From positions 36,178,001 through 36,242,000 of the forward strand of contig OY754466.1 of the NCBI GenBank assembly GCA_963575645.1: 64,000 bases of DNA, in the 5' to 3' direction. The notes beneath the pieces were generated by a model. That model had not been told where the DNA came from. It searched no databases and saw only the letters and a program-made list of their open reading frames with translations. The position numbers were made by a program, and so were the translations under genes. Below, piece after piece: positions 11,599 through 23,279 of the stretch. Every line of letters begins with the position of its first letter. Within the stretch, counting starts at the first letter, position 1. The DNA is from Xanthostigma xanthostigma (taxonomy: Eukaryota > Arthropoda > Insecta > Raphidioptera > Raphidiidae).

Positions 11599-12004
11599 AA
11601 CCGACGAAAAACAAAAACGGAGGAGGTTCTCAAGTCGACGCGTATATATTTTTTTTTTTTATTTTTTTTTTTTATTTATGTATGACCACGCATAACTTTT
11701 TACAGAGTAGTCCGATTTTGATAATTATTTTTTTGTTTGAAAGGGTATACCCCGAAGTTGGTCCCATATAAATTTGGTAAAAAAATTCCAACCCTAAAGG
11801 TATAGGAAAACGGGGGATGATTGATTGTTCACTCACTGATTGTAATGTATGACCACACATAACTTTTTACAGAGTAGTCCAATTTTGATAATTCTTTTTT
11901 TATTGGAAAGGGTATACCCCGAAGTTGGTTCCATATAAATTTGGAAAAAAAAATTCCTACCCTAAGGGTGGGAAAATAGGGGTGATTTATTGTTCACTCA
12001 CTGA
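11599..12004. repeat. GGAGGAGGTTCTC repeat with 167-bp tandem duplication
   Basis: Begins with a block of the widespread insect type (TTTTAACCGAC...GGAGGAGGTTCTCAAGTCGA). Two roughly 167-bp units from 11679 and 11846 follow, each starting TGTATGACCACRCATAACTT and ending CACTCACTGATT. Confidence 0.75.
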
Positions 12005-12227
12005 TTTTCATGCTGAGTTGTGTATTACAATTTTAAATTATATAGCCACAAAAAATTATAAAATAAAAACTTTTTAACAAAAAAATTAAACCGCCGAAAA
12101 ACTGAAAAGCAAAAAATAATAGATCTTTTTATTTAATTAAGTTCTATCTAAGTAGTTGAACGTATGTGACAGTCTAGTATATCTAAGTAATTTTGAGTCG
12201 GCGTCAAACAATCAATGCACAAAGATC

Positions 12228-14143
12228 CCCAGATAGACAGGTTTACAGCAAATTTACTGCAAATTTAGATCATTTTTGATACATGAAATGAACTCACCAT
12301 GGACCTATTATGAGTGCCTGTGTGAGCTCATAGTGAATGAAAATCATGACAGAATTCGTTGAGTATATATTGTAGAAATATTGAATCAAATGGATACTAA
12401 TAATCTTCAACTAAAAGTTGTCTTCATATTAACAGTAGATCATGATAATATTTGAAAGATTCAACATTCCTACAAAATATACTTATTCCTATGATGAATA
12501 TCGTTGACTCATATTTGCTTCATATTATGTACATTCTATGACGGTGTTAGAAAGATTGAAAATTACTTCAAATTTGCTTATTTTAATGATGAATATCGTT
12601 GACTCATATTTGCTTCATATTACGAACATTCTATGATGGTGTTAAAAAGATTAAATATTACTTCAAATTTGCATATTTCTGTGATGAATATCGTTGACTC
12701 ATATTTGCTTCATATTGTGAGCATACCATGACAACATAAGAAAATTTCAAAACTCCTAAAAATATACTCATTTCCATGAATATTTTTAGGAATTTTGAAA
12801 TTTTCTTATGTTGTCATGAAATGATCACAATATGATAATCATAGATGAATACACACAGATAAATAATAAAATATACAAAAGTTTTATTCAGCTGACGTTT
12901 GATTTTATTTTTTTAATTAAATACAAAGTGAGACAATTACAGTAAAAATATAATGATTAAAGTGTATTGCGTATATTTTAACATATCGTTGCTTGAAAAA
13001 CTTATATTTAATTATGTTCCTCATCATCTCACAACAAATACGAAGTTTCTTCTTGTCTTTGATTAATCAACGTTCTCTTCTTTTTTGCATTCTTGGACAT
13101 TTGCTTAAACGTGTGTAATACTTCCGTGAAATCAGTCGCGAATTCAGCTAATGTAAATTTGTTCTTTTTGCTGCGCCTGTAATAAAGATAAAATATAAGA
13201 AATCTAGTGGAATACTATAATAACTTGTTAAATCTTATTAAACATAATATCTTTCTTCGACAAATAAGAAGCCATACTTACTCATGAATACTTTCATCAT
13301 TTTTGTCCCCAAAAATTTTCTTTTTTTAGACAATTTGGTCCGCATTTTTAATTTATAATGTCTCGCTTAAATTCACTGGTCATCTGGTGTAATCACACGA
13401 ATGTTCTTACATACATAATTATAATTATTATATAATAACTCGCACCACGATAGAGCTCTGGACAGCAAAACTCGTTAAAGCTTACAGCAAACTGACGCTC
13501 AAATATATTTTCTTGGTCGAAATTCTTAGAAAAATTTTATTTCTTGGTAGGGGATGCATTTTAATTGGTCAAAATAAGATAAGAGTAAGAGAAAATAGTA
13601 GTGGTATATTTTTGTATTGAATTTATAATCATGAATGGAGTCGACACCATTGTCCCATTGTTTACATTAAATGAATACACGGAATGTCACACATTGGATG
13701 CAAAATATAATATATTTTATGTATCTAATATTAGTTACATATTGTCGTCATGAGATGTATCAAAGTTGCTGCAATCAAAATCAACAATGTTGATCTAATC
13801 AACTTAGTTCATGCGAATGTCACATTATGTTTACAAAAACTATGCATCGGATGCATTCACAATTAGCTGCATTTTTCCATCATCAGATGTATCATAAATG
13901 CTTCAAATTCAATTATGAATGTTGTCTTAATTAAATGACCCAAAAAATTGTCACATTGTTGATACACTATTCATTCAATACTTTTCTACATTTTCGGTGC
14001 TTACATTACACGTTTCTGATGATGTCAATTTGATCTAAATCTCTCATATACTAATTTCGTCAAATAAAATACGTTCAATATTCTGTAAAATTTGGATAAT
14101 TCATTTTCATCATACCCATGAGTCTCATACTTGTCTATCTGGG
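12228..14143 (-). mobile_element. 1,916-bp transposon T1, copy 1
   Basis: Ends are CCCAGATAGACAGGTTTAC and (reverse complement) CCCAGATAGACAAGTATG, giving a 12-bp core inverted repeat. The flanking dinucleotide TC is duplicated (12226-12227, 14144-14145). It appears identical to the reverse complement of 23512-25427 along its length, with the same size, which indicates recent movement. It contains three roughly 95-bp tandem units with GATGAATATCGTTGACTCA, a hairpin near 12725-12830, and a small spliced reading frame on the minus strand. The superfamily is not recognised. Confidence 0.8.
13029..13325 (-). CDS. small two-exon reading frame in T1 copy 1 (unknown protein)
   Basis: Mirror of the frame at 24330-24626. 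Exon 2 is 13029-13176 and encodes a 48-residue basic C-terminus, starting RSKKNKFTLAEF and ending TSYLL before TGA. It is preceded by a 105-bp intron with a TTTATTACAG acceptor and a GTAAGT donor. Upstream, the same phase is open only as far as a TAA just beyond 13325, with no in-frame ATG. Function is unknown; it may be a captured host fragment or a decayed transposon protein. Confidence 0.4.
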
Positions 14144-14473
14144 TCACTAAAAGAAATAACCAAATCAAATTAATAATGATACGTGAAATCTCCAGCGATA
14201 AATATTAACATTCCAAACATGCGCTCTCCACACGACCACTCGCAAAGACGGTGCCCTCAGTGTTACCGTTAGGGTTGCTCTGTCGCTGACATTAACTTCG
14301 TGAACGCTCAGAAATTTCCGGCGAAGGATTGTTGACGCCGACTCAAAATTACTTAGATATACTAGACTGTCACATACGTTCAACTACTTAGATAGAACTT
14401 AATTAAATAAAAAGATCTATTATTTTTTGCTTTTCAGTTTTTCGGCGGTTTAATTTTTTTGTTAAAAAGTTTT

Positions 14474-14997
14474 TTATAAGGGAAGAGATTTTTATTTTAA
14501 ATGAACTAATTTTATATAATAAAATCGCATTTATAAATCGGTTCGCCCTTGTTGCTGTTATATGGTAAAAAATCTACTTACCTTCACACTTCTTTTCAAG
14601 AGGATATTCAAATGGTGGCACCCTCGTCCCAAAAACCTAATTTATTTGGGTATACAAATATATAGTAGTGGTCACTAAATGACGGATTGTGTTGCATTTT
14701 ATGTGGTACAATTTTCTGTAATGCATTAATTATTTCCATATACATATGGTATATATCACAACTAATTTTGCCTCAACCTTATTTTTAGGTATTTAAAAAA
14801 AAATTTAATAGAGTGTTAACTACTTTCTCAATTAAATTTAAAATTTATGTGCTATAAAATGTAGAATTGTGCCCTTATAGACGTTTATGCATTTTACGAT
14901 TTTATAAGTGGTCTGTTTTTGTCTTTTTTAATGTCGGTTGTATTTTTATGAACAATATTTATTTTTGAAGACATTAATTTTACATTTTTATAACAGA
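14474..14997. other. unrecognised AT-rich sequence
   Basis: Nothing recognisable. Confidence 0.45.
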
Positions 14998-15017
14998 GCT
15001 CTAATTTCTACCATTTA

Positions 15018-15091
15018 CCGAGTGAGTAGTCTGATGGTGCGAGTACCAGATTCACACTCCAAACGTATTCGAATCTCGACGGGGGCATTTT
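15018..15091 (+). repeat. tRNA-derived SINE-like head
   Basis: A polymerase III A-box-like TAGTCTGATGG (15028-15038) and a B-box GTATTCGAATC (15065-15075) are correctly spaced, followed by a CGACGGGGGCA acceptor-like end and a T-run. Acceptor pairing is poor, so this is not a working tRNA gene. Confidence 0.5.
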
Positions 15092-15181
15092 TTTTCCTGT
15101 CTCTTGCCAATAATTGGTTTTAAATTTCAGCCAATTGGGCGACGGGACCATTTCAACTTCAAAAATATTGACATTTGATAT

Positions 15182-15775
15182 AATATAATAAAGAGAATAA
15201 AATTTCTGATATCGCGTGAGGTGACGCGGGTAATGGCTAGTATTCAATATGATATTTGCTATTTGTTCCCATGGTTACATACAAAATATGTTCACGTCAT
15301 GTAAAAATTAATCAAAGCATGCTTAACTAGTTTTTTTCTGACAGATTTACAAAACAAAAGTTAACAGCTCATTTTTTTAAAAATATTTCCGAAACTATAA
15401 AGCTTAGAAAAAAAATGTTTAGCGAAACTTTCTTGAAATAATAAATATAATAATATTCCGTTATTAAAAGTATATAAGTACCATTATATAAAACACCGTT
15501 ATAGCATATCTCTTCTGCGCATGCGCCGATTTTTACCAAAAACAATAGGGCTTTTCATATTTGCTTACCAAACATCCTCCTAAAATTTAGTTTCAATCCG
15601 TTCATCCGTTTGACCTGTATCGTGTTCACAGACTAACAGACGCACAGATTTTTTCCAAAAAATGTTTTTTGGATTCGGGGGACCTCAACACGGAAAGATA
15701 TTGTAAAATTTTTGAAAAGTGGTTTTTGACCTAAACTAATACCATTCTCCACTTGTGGATTGGAATGGTAAAACG
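15182..15775 (+). repeat. dispersed repeat R2, copy 1
   Basis: Matches the reverse complement of 42440-42985 in ordered blocks: GACGCGGGTAATGGCTAGT, AATTAATCAAAGCATGCTTA, GCGCATGCGC, GACCTGTATCGTG, GGATTCGGGGGACCTC and GGAATGGTA. Fragments also lie at 25757-25920 and 46995-47195. It resembles non-autonomous Helitron-type repeats, but the ends are not certain. Confidence 0.7.
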
Positions 15776-15900
15776 ATGTTCGTTCATTGGTCTGTTTGGA
15801 ACCTATGCATTCCTAAACCATTTATCCGATTACATTGAAACTGGCGAGTTGTTGTGCACGCACCTGCAAAGATTCCAGGCCAAAAAAAAATAAATGTGTA

Positions 15901-16115
15901 AGAATATTGTGTTTTAAAGTGGCACAGCTATACGGGAAAGCCGAAGGCTCCACTGCTATTGTTTTTGCCAAGCGGGACCCTGCCCTGTGAAGCAAGATTA
16001 TTGAAAAATAAATGTTAAGAATATTGTGTTTTAAAGTGGCACAGCTATACGGGAAAGCCGAAGGCTCCACTGCTATTGTTTTTGCCAAACGGGACCCTGC
16101 CCTGCGAAGCAAGAT
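15901..16115. repeat. 117-bp tandem duplication
   Basis: Units begin at 15901 and 16018 with AGAATATTGTGTTTTAAAGT and contain GGGAAAGCCGAAGGCTCCAC. The 96-residue open frame across it is the repeat read twice. Confidence 0.85.
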
Positions 16116-16820
16116 TATTATACGGTAGAGCCGAAGACTCTACTATAGTGTTGTCGTTGTCGAGTGGGGCCCTTCGAAAGCTCCGCTACTGTTGTCTTTG
16201 CCGTGTTTCATCTCAATTGCGTTTAGGCTAGTACTAGATAGTTATCGAGCTCAGTGCTCACAAAGTGGTCTACTTTATCCTAATATCCTGGCTATAATAT
16301 TCCTTCATTCGCATATTCCCTGTTGACTAAGTTGAAAATAACAGCAAAGTGGTGGTACCATTATGGTCTTTTTCGTTAGAAAACCTAAACTCATGCAATT
16401 ATCAAGTCAGGATAATTATTAAAAAATTATTTCTGCTATAATACAAACTAGATGTTTATACAGATGTTGAAATATTTGTAAGTTTCGAATTTAATTTTTA
16501 TTTAGATATTTGTGGTAAATGGAATTTTGTGGTGTTATTTTAACCACAGCATAGCTCTGCGAGTTTACAATACCATTGCGTCGCTCTACATTTCTATAGG
16601 TAACAATAAGCGGATCAGTTAGCAGGAAAACAAAGTCTTGTTGGTGATTTTTTTAATGAGACTAACAACTAAATAATATAAGTGTTTCCTTTAATCACGT
16701 ACAATTATATTGAAGATCGCCAGTTAACTTTTTGGAAAAATTTTAAATATACAACTGGTTACCATCAGAAACTTGAATCTCCCGATTTCGCGTTGGTTGA
16801 TTTAGGTAACAATTAATCTA
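16116..16820. other. Helitron-type 3' remnant, then unrecognised sequence
   Basis: 16116-16245 holds GTAGAGCCGAAGACTCTAC and a TCTCAATTGCG block like those just upstream of Helitron ends at 37.0 and 60.9 kb. I see nothing in the rest. Confidence 0.45.
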
Positions 16821-17031
16821 CAGCATTGTTTTTCAATCTTTTTCATGCCACGATCCCCTTAATATGAAAAAATATTTTGGGACCTCCTACCCTAACCGGT
16901 ATAATGTATTTTATTATATTACAAATATCAGTTATCGTACAACATTTTATTTTTTACTGAGGCTTCTCGACCCTCTTGTAGAGACTTTGCGACCCCCGAG
17001 GGGGTCGCGACCCACACTTTGAAAAACACTG
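16821..17031. mobile_element. hAT-like MITE (GGGGTCGCGACC type)
   Basis: The left end CAGCATTGTTTTTCAATC and right end CTTTGAAAAACACTG are inverted repeats, with an internal GGGGGTCGCGACCCACACTT block typical of small hAT elements. The target duplication is imperfect. Confidence 0.6.
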
Positions 17032-17687
17032 ATCTGTAACAGTAACCAATGGCAAAGTGTATTAGGAAATATTTATTTATGATAATGTGATAACAGAGAA
17101 CCACTGCATGCAAAAATTGAGATTTAAACACAGTGCGATGCTGCACACTAGATCAAAAGTCAGAACAAACCAGCAAATTTTGGTGCAGGTAGTAATGTGC
17201 GGTAGATATTTTCCAGTTTTCAAGTATAGTTTCATCACTGCAAATTTATTGTAGGCGACCGACTGACGGCCGTTGCTGGCTGCTTGTTGCAGGTGCTGGT
17301 GTAATGTGGGCTACTCCGTTATATAGCATGTGGGTACCTGCACGAAGGTTTGCTCTGTGCTAGTCGTGGAGGTTTATGCTTGACAAGTGTATGCGGTCTT
17401 TTTTTACTTAGTGAGATTCATTTTATTTGCTTTATGAATTTGAGTTACATTTTCATTTAACCTACATACTTTATTTTAGTCACAATTTTGAGTTATTAAG
17501 GCCAAATGCTCCTTCGTTTAATTTGTATAGGTTTCTTATTTTATGTGAAGTATGTTTCAGAGTTTTTGTTAGATATTCTACTATGTTATGTGTTTTACAC
17601 CCATTTTCTCTCACATTAGGATAGTTTTTTGATAAAATTTAAATCGACACTTGTGGTCTCTCGACAACAGCTCGAACAATTTAGTCC
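17032..17687. other. unrecognised sequence
   Basis: No gene or repeat is supported here. Confidence 0.45.
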
Positions 17688-17695
17688 ATCTATAG

Positions 17696-18061
17696 CAGGG
17701 GCGGGCAAATCTTTTGATCGGCAGGCCACTTAGCTGATGAAAATTTCACCGCGGGCCAAAAATTTGCACATTTTACTATTTTTCTAAAATTTTCTAAAAT
17801 GCTTCGCTGGTTGGACAAAATTGCGCTGCGGGCCGGATCCGGCCCGCAGTAGAATTTTCTCCGGCCCGCGAAGCTATTTCTGTTTGCCAATATAAATTGG
17901 CGCATAAAAAGAATTTTAGCAAAATAGTAAATAGTGTTTAAAAAATTAAAATTGTTGTTTCAAAAAAACTATACTTAAAATTAGAAAAAGAAATTGTTTG
18001 GCCCGCGGTCATATTTTCATCCGCAATGCGGCCTAATGATCAAAAGATTTGCCCACCCCTG
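17696..18061. mobile_element. hAT-like MITE, family A, copy 2 (complete)
   Basis: The CAGGGGCGGGCAAATCTTTTG left end is matched by CAAAAGATTTGCCCACCCCTG at the right, with an exact 8-bp target duplication ATCTATAG at 17688-17695 and 18062-18069. This is the best-preserved member of the family; other copies lie at 424-664 and 46822-46884. Confidence 0.88.
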
Positions 18062-18071
18062 ATCTATAGGT

Positions 18072-18221
18072 ATATATGTCACCGGGATATTGTCAAACCC
18101 GTGATATTATAATCTCACTTAGTGAAATTATAATATTACGACTCTTTGTCAATCGTGATATTGTAATTTCACTAGTGAAATTACAATATCACGGGTTTGA
18201 CAATATCCCGGTGACATATAT
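18072..18221. mobile_element. 150-bp palindromic MITE
   Basis: Ends are ATATATGTCACCGGGATATT and its exact reverse complement. The internal CCCGTGATATT/AATATCACGGG pairing continues to AGTGAAATTA motifs. It is inserted right after the hAT MITE and at the start of a Helitron-like block. Confidence 0.85.
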
Positions 18222-18650
18222 AAAGGAATTTGTCCTGACTGACTGATTCATCAACGCCCAGGTCAAACCGCTTGAGCTAAAAACTTGAAATTTGGACAGT
18301 AGGTTCTTTTTATGACGTAAACACCCGCTAAGAAAGGATTTTTTGAAATTCGCATCCTAAGGGGGTGTAAAGGTTTCTGATAAAATGGCCATATTCAAAA
18401 ATCGTTAAAATGAGAGACATTGAATTCAACAAACGCACTCTTCATAAAAAATAAACAAACCCGTATTTCAGCGTTTTTTTAAATTCAACCCCTAATGGGA
18501 TCAAAACGGGGTTTTAATATTATATTTACCAAGAAAATTTTGAGGGCGCGAAATCGGAATCTTGCATTAGCGCCGGGCTGCAAACGAAATACCTACATAC
18601 TGCAGAATTATATCTATCGCACCTGGGTGAAACCGGGACGAGCCGTTAGT
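18222..18650 (+). mobile_element. Helitron-like element
   Basis: Starts near TATAAAGGAATTTGTCCTGA, has a body with CTTGAAATTTGGACAGTAGG, and ends with GGGTGAAACCGGGACGAGCC then GTTAGT (a decayed CTAGT). It is non-autonomous. Confidence 0.55.
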
Positions 18651-19756
18651 ATTTCATAAATCGATATGTCATAAATAACCAAATAAAATGCCACCATGAT
18701 TAATTTGTCCAAGAAAAATTCAGAATGCTAGTTTAGTGACGAACGAAAAAGTCGTACCATTTATAATTTAAGTGCAGCCGTCACTGACTTCCCGGCTGCA
18801 CTGGTGTGTAGTTGTCGTCATATAATGTGTAGTGGTAACATGACCTCCGTGACACGTGTGACATAACATTCCGCAACTTGATAACAATTTCTGCTATTTA
18901 ATTTCTTTTGCGATCCGAGACATCTAGATCAAAGTGACAGATCACGGACTATTTGCCTGTCGTGCACACGGCACGGCGCTCAGGAGCTATATCGTTATAT
19001 TTTATTTATATTTATATTTATTTTATTTTATTATGACTGTGACTATGTACGTTTTAATTTGACACCAGATTCACGGCTAATGGTTACATTTCAATGACGA
19101 AAAATGAAAATACTGCGATGTTACCGTACCCATTTCGCTATAAACTAACAGTTATAAAATAACGGTTTAAAATACTTTTTAAATTTTTATTTGTTTATTC
19201 GTATCGAGAAAAATAAGCCCACTTTAATCAAATAGTAAATAAAAATAGGGGCGGATATTCCATCTGCGCAGCAATCAGTGGCGGCGGGTGGACATTTTAA
19301 ATTGATGTTATGCAGGGTCAACCGGAGGTACTCCCTAACACGTGTTAGGAATGAGGGGGGGGGGGGGTAAGTTAATTATGAATTACATTCATGTTTATGA
19401 TGTTTTAATTAACACAAACTTCAATAATGTGACACTAGTCACTGCTGCCATAAGCCGTGTGTCATTTCATGCATGTGATGCTGACGGTAAATGCAGCTCA
19501 TGGCCGATCTAACTAACACGCTAAAACTTGTGGGTCAGGAGTTGCACGGTGTACACCGGGGGTGTCGGATGATGACGTTTCATGTGCTGTTTCATGTGCT
19601 GTTTCGAAGCGCTGAAGAGCGCCTGAACGCATGAAAATGTGTCACACAGAACACACACGAGGTTTGTGGTCAGCCAGTGGCTGCTAAACTTTAGTGTTGA
19701 TTGTGTAACACTGTAACTATTATTTCTAATAATAAATATTGGTTACATATGGAAAA
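18651..19756. other. unrecognised sequence with a 13-G run
   Basis: No gene is supported. There is a run of 13 G at 19355-19367. GGGGCGGATATTCC near 19249 and GTGGCGGCGGGTGG near 19277 resemble transposon ends, but no partner end was found. Confidence 0.45.
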
Positions 19757-19973
19757 TATATTCCCATCAAAAACATAAATAAAAGAATTGAGATCTAAAA
19801 AGGTGTCAAGTTTTCACTTAGCAAGTTTTCGTGTTTTATGATTTATACCTAAACTTCATGTTTATATGTGTGTGAAAACTTGCCAAGTGAAAACTTCTTA
19901 GATCCCATATCTTTTTGTATTGAATATTGAACTTGGCTCCCTTTTTCACATTTATGTTTTTGATGGGATATCA
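19757..19973. mobile_element. palindromic MITE
   Basis: ATATTCCCATCAAAAACATAA at the left pairs with TTATGTTTTTGATGGGATAT at the right. An inner pair AAGTTTTCACTTAGCAAG/CTTGCCAAGTGAAAACTT makes a second stem. Confidence 0.75.
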
Positions 19974-20680
19974 TTACTTTTTGTAAAGAAATTATTATTA
20001 TTTATCATGTAAAAGTGATTTGTAAAATTAATCTTTTTCCTGTGCCTATATAGTTTTCTTTTTCGAATACGGCTGCTGCTTCCTTTTTCTTTGTTGAACT
20101 TGGACTGACACGCTGCCGCGTGTTTCGAGATTCATTATAAAATTATGAAGTACTTAACATTTTGGTTCTTCTGCAGCTCTGCAGCGCTCATAGAGGAACC
20201 GCCACTGGTACCAATACAGTATGTAACTGAGAAATATTGAACTTTGAACAATGGATGTGATGAACAATCCGGGGTTTAGTGGGGGTTGGGGAGGACTTGA
20301 AAGGGACTCAGTCAGTCACACATGTTAAACAATAAGAGAACTGTAGGTATATATTGTGCGGTTTTGTTTTCCAACTAACATAAATGGGATGTTTGCGGTT
20401 GTCAGGATGTCATTTATTTGTTTCCTTATTTACATTGTTATGCAGCTAACAATATAATTTATGCCAGTGGACAGTTAGTACGAAATGGTTATATATTATA
20501 TTGGTCTAAAACTAATCTACTTTGATCTTTAAGTCTATCAGAAACACGGAATAAATCTGCTTCAAAATATTTTAGCAACATGGAAAACAGTAAAATTCAC
20601 ATCTAAAGATCATTGACAAAAATTCTAAATTCTAAAATGAGCGCACACAAGTCAATGTAATTACACACGAGATATATACA
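19974..20680. other. unrecognised sequence
   Basis: The block at about 20160-20190 (CTTCTGCAGCTCTGCAGCGC) recurs near 62870-62890. No gene seen. Confidence 0.45.
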
Positions 20681-21131
20681 GGTGACCGGTTATCGCTCGT
20701 ATTCCTCTCGGGTGAAGAAAGTATGACTAATTTGGAATGATTTAACTTCTATCACTTGGGGGTCGGAAATGCGTAATTTTCGAGAAAATCTAGTTCGGTT
20801 TTCTTTTTGCAAAAATCCGAATTTTGGGAGTTTAAAATTATTAAATATATACCTATATTCTTACTTTTTGGCCTTAATTTTTCCTTGATCTGATAGCATA
20901 CTAATTGGCCAACCTTCCTAAACCTAAAAAACCACGAAATTTAATGTTAGATTTTATGTTGTGTGTTAAAATTTACAATAAATTTAAAAAAAATAAAATA
21001 AAAATTCTTCACAGAAGTGTCATTACCATAAAGAAATGACGCATTTCCGATCCCTAAGCTATAAGGTTAAATCTTTTCAAATTAGTCATAGTTTCTTATC
21101 CCGAGAGGAATACGAGCAATTACCGGTCACC
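20681..21131. mobile_element. MITE with GGTGACCGG ends
   Basis: GGTGACCGGTTATCGCTCGT...TATGACTAATTTG at the left is mirrored by CAAATTAGTCATA...CGAGCAATTACCGGTCACC at the right (about 60-bp arms). A further partial end, GGGTGACCGGTAATTGCCG, sits at 21137-21155. No coding capacity. Confidence 0.8.
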
Positions 21132-21428
21132 ATATAGGGTGACCGGTAATTGCCGTTCTTGTTGACACCCAGAGATGTACAAGATACCTTATAAAAAGTA
21201 TCTGAAATACAAGTCACAAGATACACTTCTAAGAATGTATTTGAGATATCAGATACAAGTTACTTTTGGAAATATGGTATTTGAAATACTAGATACAAAA
21301 TACATATCTTTAAATCTTTGATTAACGTCTGAATAGAACTCTTCAAATAAATAAAATTGTCGACCAATTTTTTTTAGACCATATATTGACAAAAATTATA
21401 TAAAAATATAAATCAAAATAACAAAGGA

Positions 21429-21461
21429 TGACGTTTCGATCCGGATTTGGATTTTCTTTAG
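21429..21461 (-). ncRNA. decayed hammerhead motif (HH1 left arm)
   Basis: Minus strand reads CTAAAGA in place of CTGAAGA, then GATCGAAACGTC. The loss of the core G should abolish activity. Confidence 0.5.
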
Positions 21462-21621
21462 AAAAATATAAAAATTATTAGTATTAGTTATTTAACATTA
21501 TCTAATAGAATGCACGATGATTGAATGTTTCATTAATTTTTTTGATTCTTTCAAACATTCAATCATCGTGCATTCTATTAGATAATATTAAATAACTAAT
21601 ACTAATAATTTTTATATTTTT

Positions 21622-21652
21622 CTGAAGAAGTCCAAATCCGGATCGAAACGTC
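21622..21652 (+). ncRNA. hammerhead ribozyme motif (HH1 right arm)
   Basis: CTGAAGA at 21622-21628, shortened stem II GTCC/GGAT over AAATCC, GAAA at 21645-21648, and a canonical GUC site at 21650-21652. Relative to the other copies, stem II has lost one base, so activity is uncertain. Confidence 0.6.
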
Positions 21653-21749
21653 ATCCTTTGTTATTTTGATTTATATTTTTATATAATTTTTGTCAATATA
21701 TGGTCTGAAAAAATTGGTCGACAATTTTATTTATTTAAAAAATACATAT

Positions 21750-22961
21750 TATCTTCTAAATACTTTTTTTTTTAAATAAGATACTTTTTGAAAACATATT
21801 TTTATTATTCTTAAGTAAAACTTACGGTTTATTTAGCTTATTAAGTAACATAATATTAGATACATATATTTTTAATTCAACGTTTCGGCCTCTTTCCGGC
21901 AATCGCCTTCAAGAATGAATGTCGGAACGCTCTGAGATTACACATAAAATAGGGCTTTGGCTCCCAATTGATTATTGACTTATTAGTCAACATTTTGCAA
22001 AAATTATTTTTTTATAAGGAAGATAAAAGACCAATCTCGGTTCCTAGCGGAGTACTTTTTTAATTAATGAATGATTTTCTAGAAAAAAATTGACAAATAA
22101 TTGCGCGAAAAATGCTAATTTTCAAAGTCACACTACAGCTTTATTAATACTTATTTGATAAAACTGTTCCGTCAGAAACCTAAAGTGAACCTTCCTTTTT
22201 CGAAAAAGTTCAAAAAATTTTCGAATATTTCCAAAAAAAATGGTGTAATCTATTGCAAGCGGTACCCTTGCAATGGCGTTTTTTTGCATCGTGGTGTAGC
22301 GGCAACTGGTGACAATAATTTCAAACTGCTATTTAACTCCGCCTTCGAATGCAATATTACGACAAACGCTTTTGTAAATAGTAGAGGAAAGTGGTGTCAA
22401 ACATCGAATACTTAATATGTTTAAATTTCTGTATTCAGATTTTATATTTAAAAAAAAGTCAATCACGTGTTGGGAACGCACATGCTAGGTTTCGTTGTAT
22501 TCGTACGACGATAATATATTTATAAAAATATTCTCACGAATAGTTGCAAACTGCTCTTGTTGATATCTGTCAAAATTTGATACATTTTAACATAAAGATT
22601 TGCTTGTGTTAAAAAATCCTACCTCAGGACCGTTTTGTTTTCATATCGTGTAATTTTGATTGAAAGTAGTAACTAAAGAATTTTTCTATAATTTTTTGTA
22701 TTGATAGTTTAGAAATTGGAGGTGGGGCTTTTGGATAAAAAATTTTAAAGCAAATTCTTCGTTTCTTATAACATTTCTATTGCATTTTAAGAAATACACC
22801 CCACTCAATTAAACTATAAGGCACAAAAAAATATTTTGATTACACTTTCAACTCATGAGAGAGGGTTCAAAAAAAATGTTTGCAAAAGATCATCATATCT
22901 TTTTTTAATAACTATAAGAGTAGATAAATATAAAAATTAAGTAATATAATTGAATTAATCA
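21750..22961. other. unrecognised sequence with one hammerhead-like remnant
   Basis: On the minus strand at about 21875-21920 the motif TTGAAGGCGATTGCCGG...GGCCGAAACGTTGAA resembles a highly decayed hammerhead of another family. The 86-residue open frame at 22155 has no splice or codon support. Confidence 0.4.
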
Positions 22962-23028
22962 ATAAATAAAATTATCGACCAATTTTTCAGACAAATATAT
23001 TAACAAAAAATATAAAAATTAATACATT

Positions 23029-23060
23029 AACTTTTCGGTCCGGATTTGGATCTTCTTCAG
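23029..23060 (-). ncRNA. hammerhead motif, slightly decayed (HH1 copy 2, left arm)
   Basis: Minus strand: CTGAAGA, stem II GATCC/GGACC with one mismatch, then GAAAAGTT where intact copies have GAAACGTT. Confidence 0.5.
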
Positions 23061-23247
23061 AACTGATCTAAAATAAATTATAAGAATTAATTAATAATTA
23101 GTTTCTAATTGGTTTTTGAAAAAAATTTGTAAAAAATGTTTGTTATTATTTTTTCAATATTTGATAATTAAAAACTTAAAGCGAATTTTATTCAAAAAAC
23201 AATTAGAAACTGATTATTAATTAATTTTTATATTTTTTAGATCAGTC

Positions 23248-23279
23248 CTGAAGAAGGTCCAAATCCGGACCGAAACGTT
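23248..23279 (+). ncRNA. hammerhead ribozyme (HH1 copy 2, right arm)
   Basis: CTGAAGA at 23248-23254. Perfect 5-bp stem II GGTCC (23256-23260) / GGACC (23267-23271) over AAATCC. GAAA at 23272-23275, and a GUU cleavage triplet at 23277-23279. The complete conserved core is present. Confidence 0.7.

Larger units (their letters stand above)
12066..14473. mobile_element. fold-back element split by the 1,916-bp element
   Basis: Left arm 12066-12213 and right arm 14326-14473 are near-perfect reverse complements (for example CCGCCGAAAAACTGAAAAGC / GCTTTTCAGTTTTTCGGCGG). Element T1 (12228-14143) sits between them, so the host element was about 490 bp before the insertion. Confidence 0.75.
21308..21738. 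mobile_element. palindromic hammerhead element, family HH1, copy 1
   Basis: A 431-bp element with roughly 190-bp inverted arms (21343-21530 against 21550-21738). It is flanked by the 11-bp direct repeat AAAATACATAT at 21297-21307 and 21739-21749. The terminal 35 bp (CTTTGATTAACGTCTGAATA...) lies outside the palindrome on the left only and recurs at 2.1, 54.05 and 55.3 kb. A hammerhead core lies in each arm. No coding capacity. Confidence 0.72.

Noticed and set aside
15822..16112. 96-residue minus-strand frame
   Set aside because: Translation of the 117-bp tandem duplication, with the same 39 residues twice.
22155..22415. 86-residue plus-strand frame
   Set aside because: No recognisable family, no splice signals in phase, and base composition as in the surrounding non-coding DNA.
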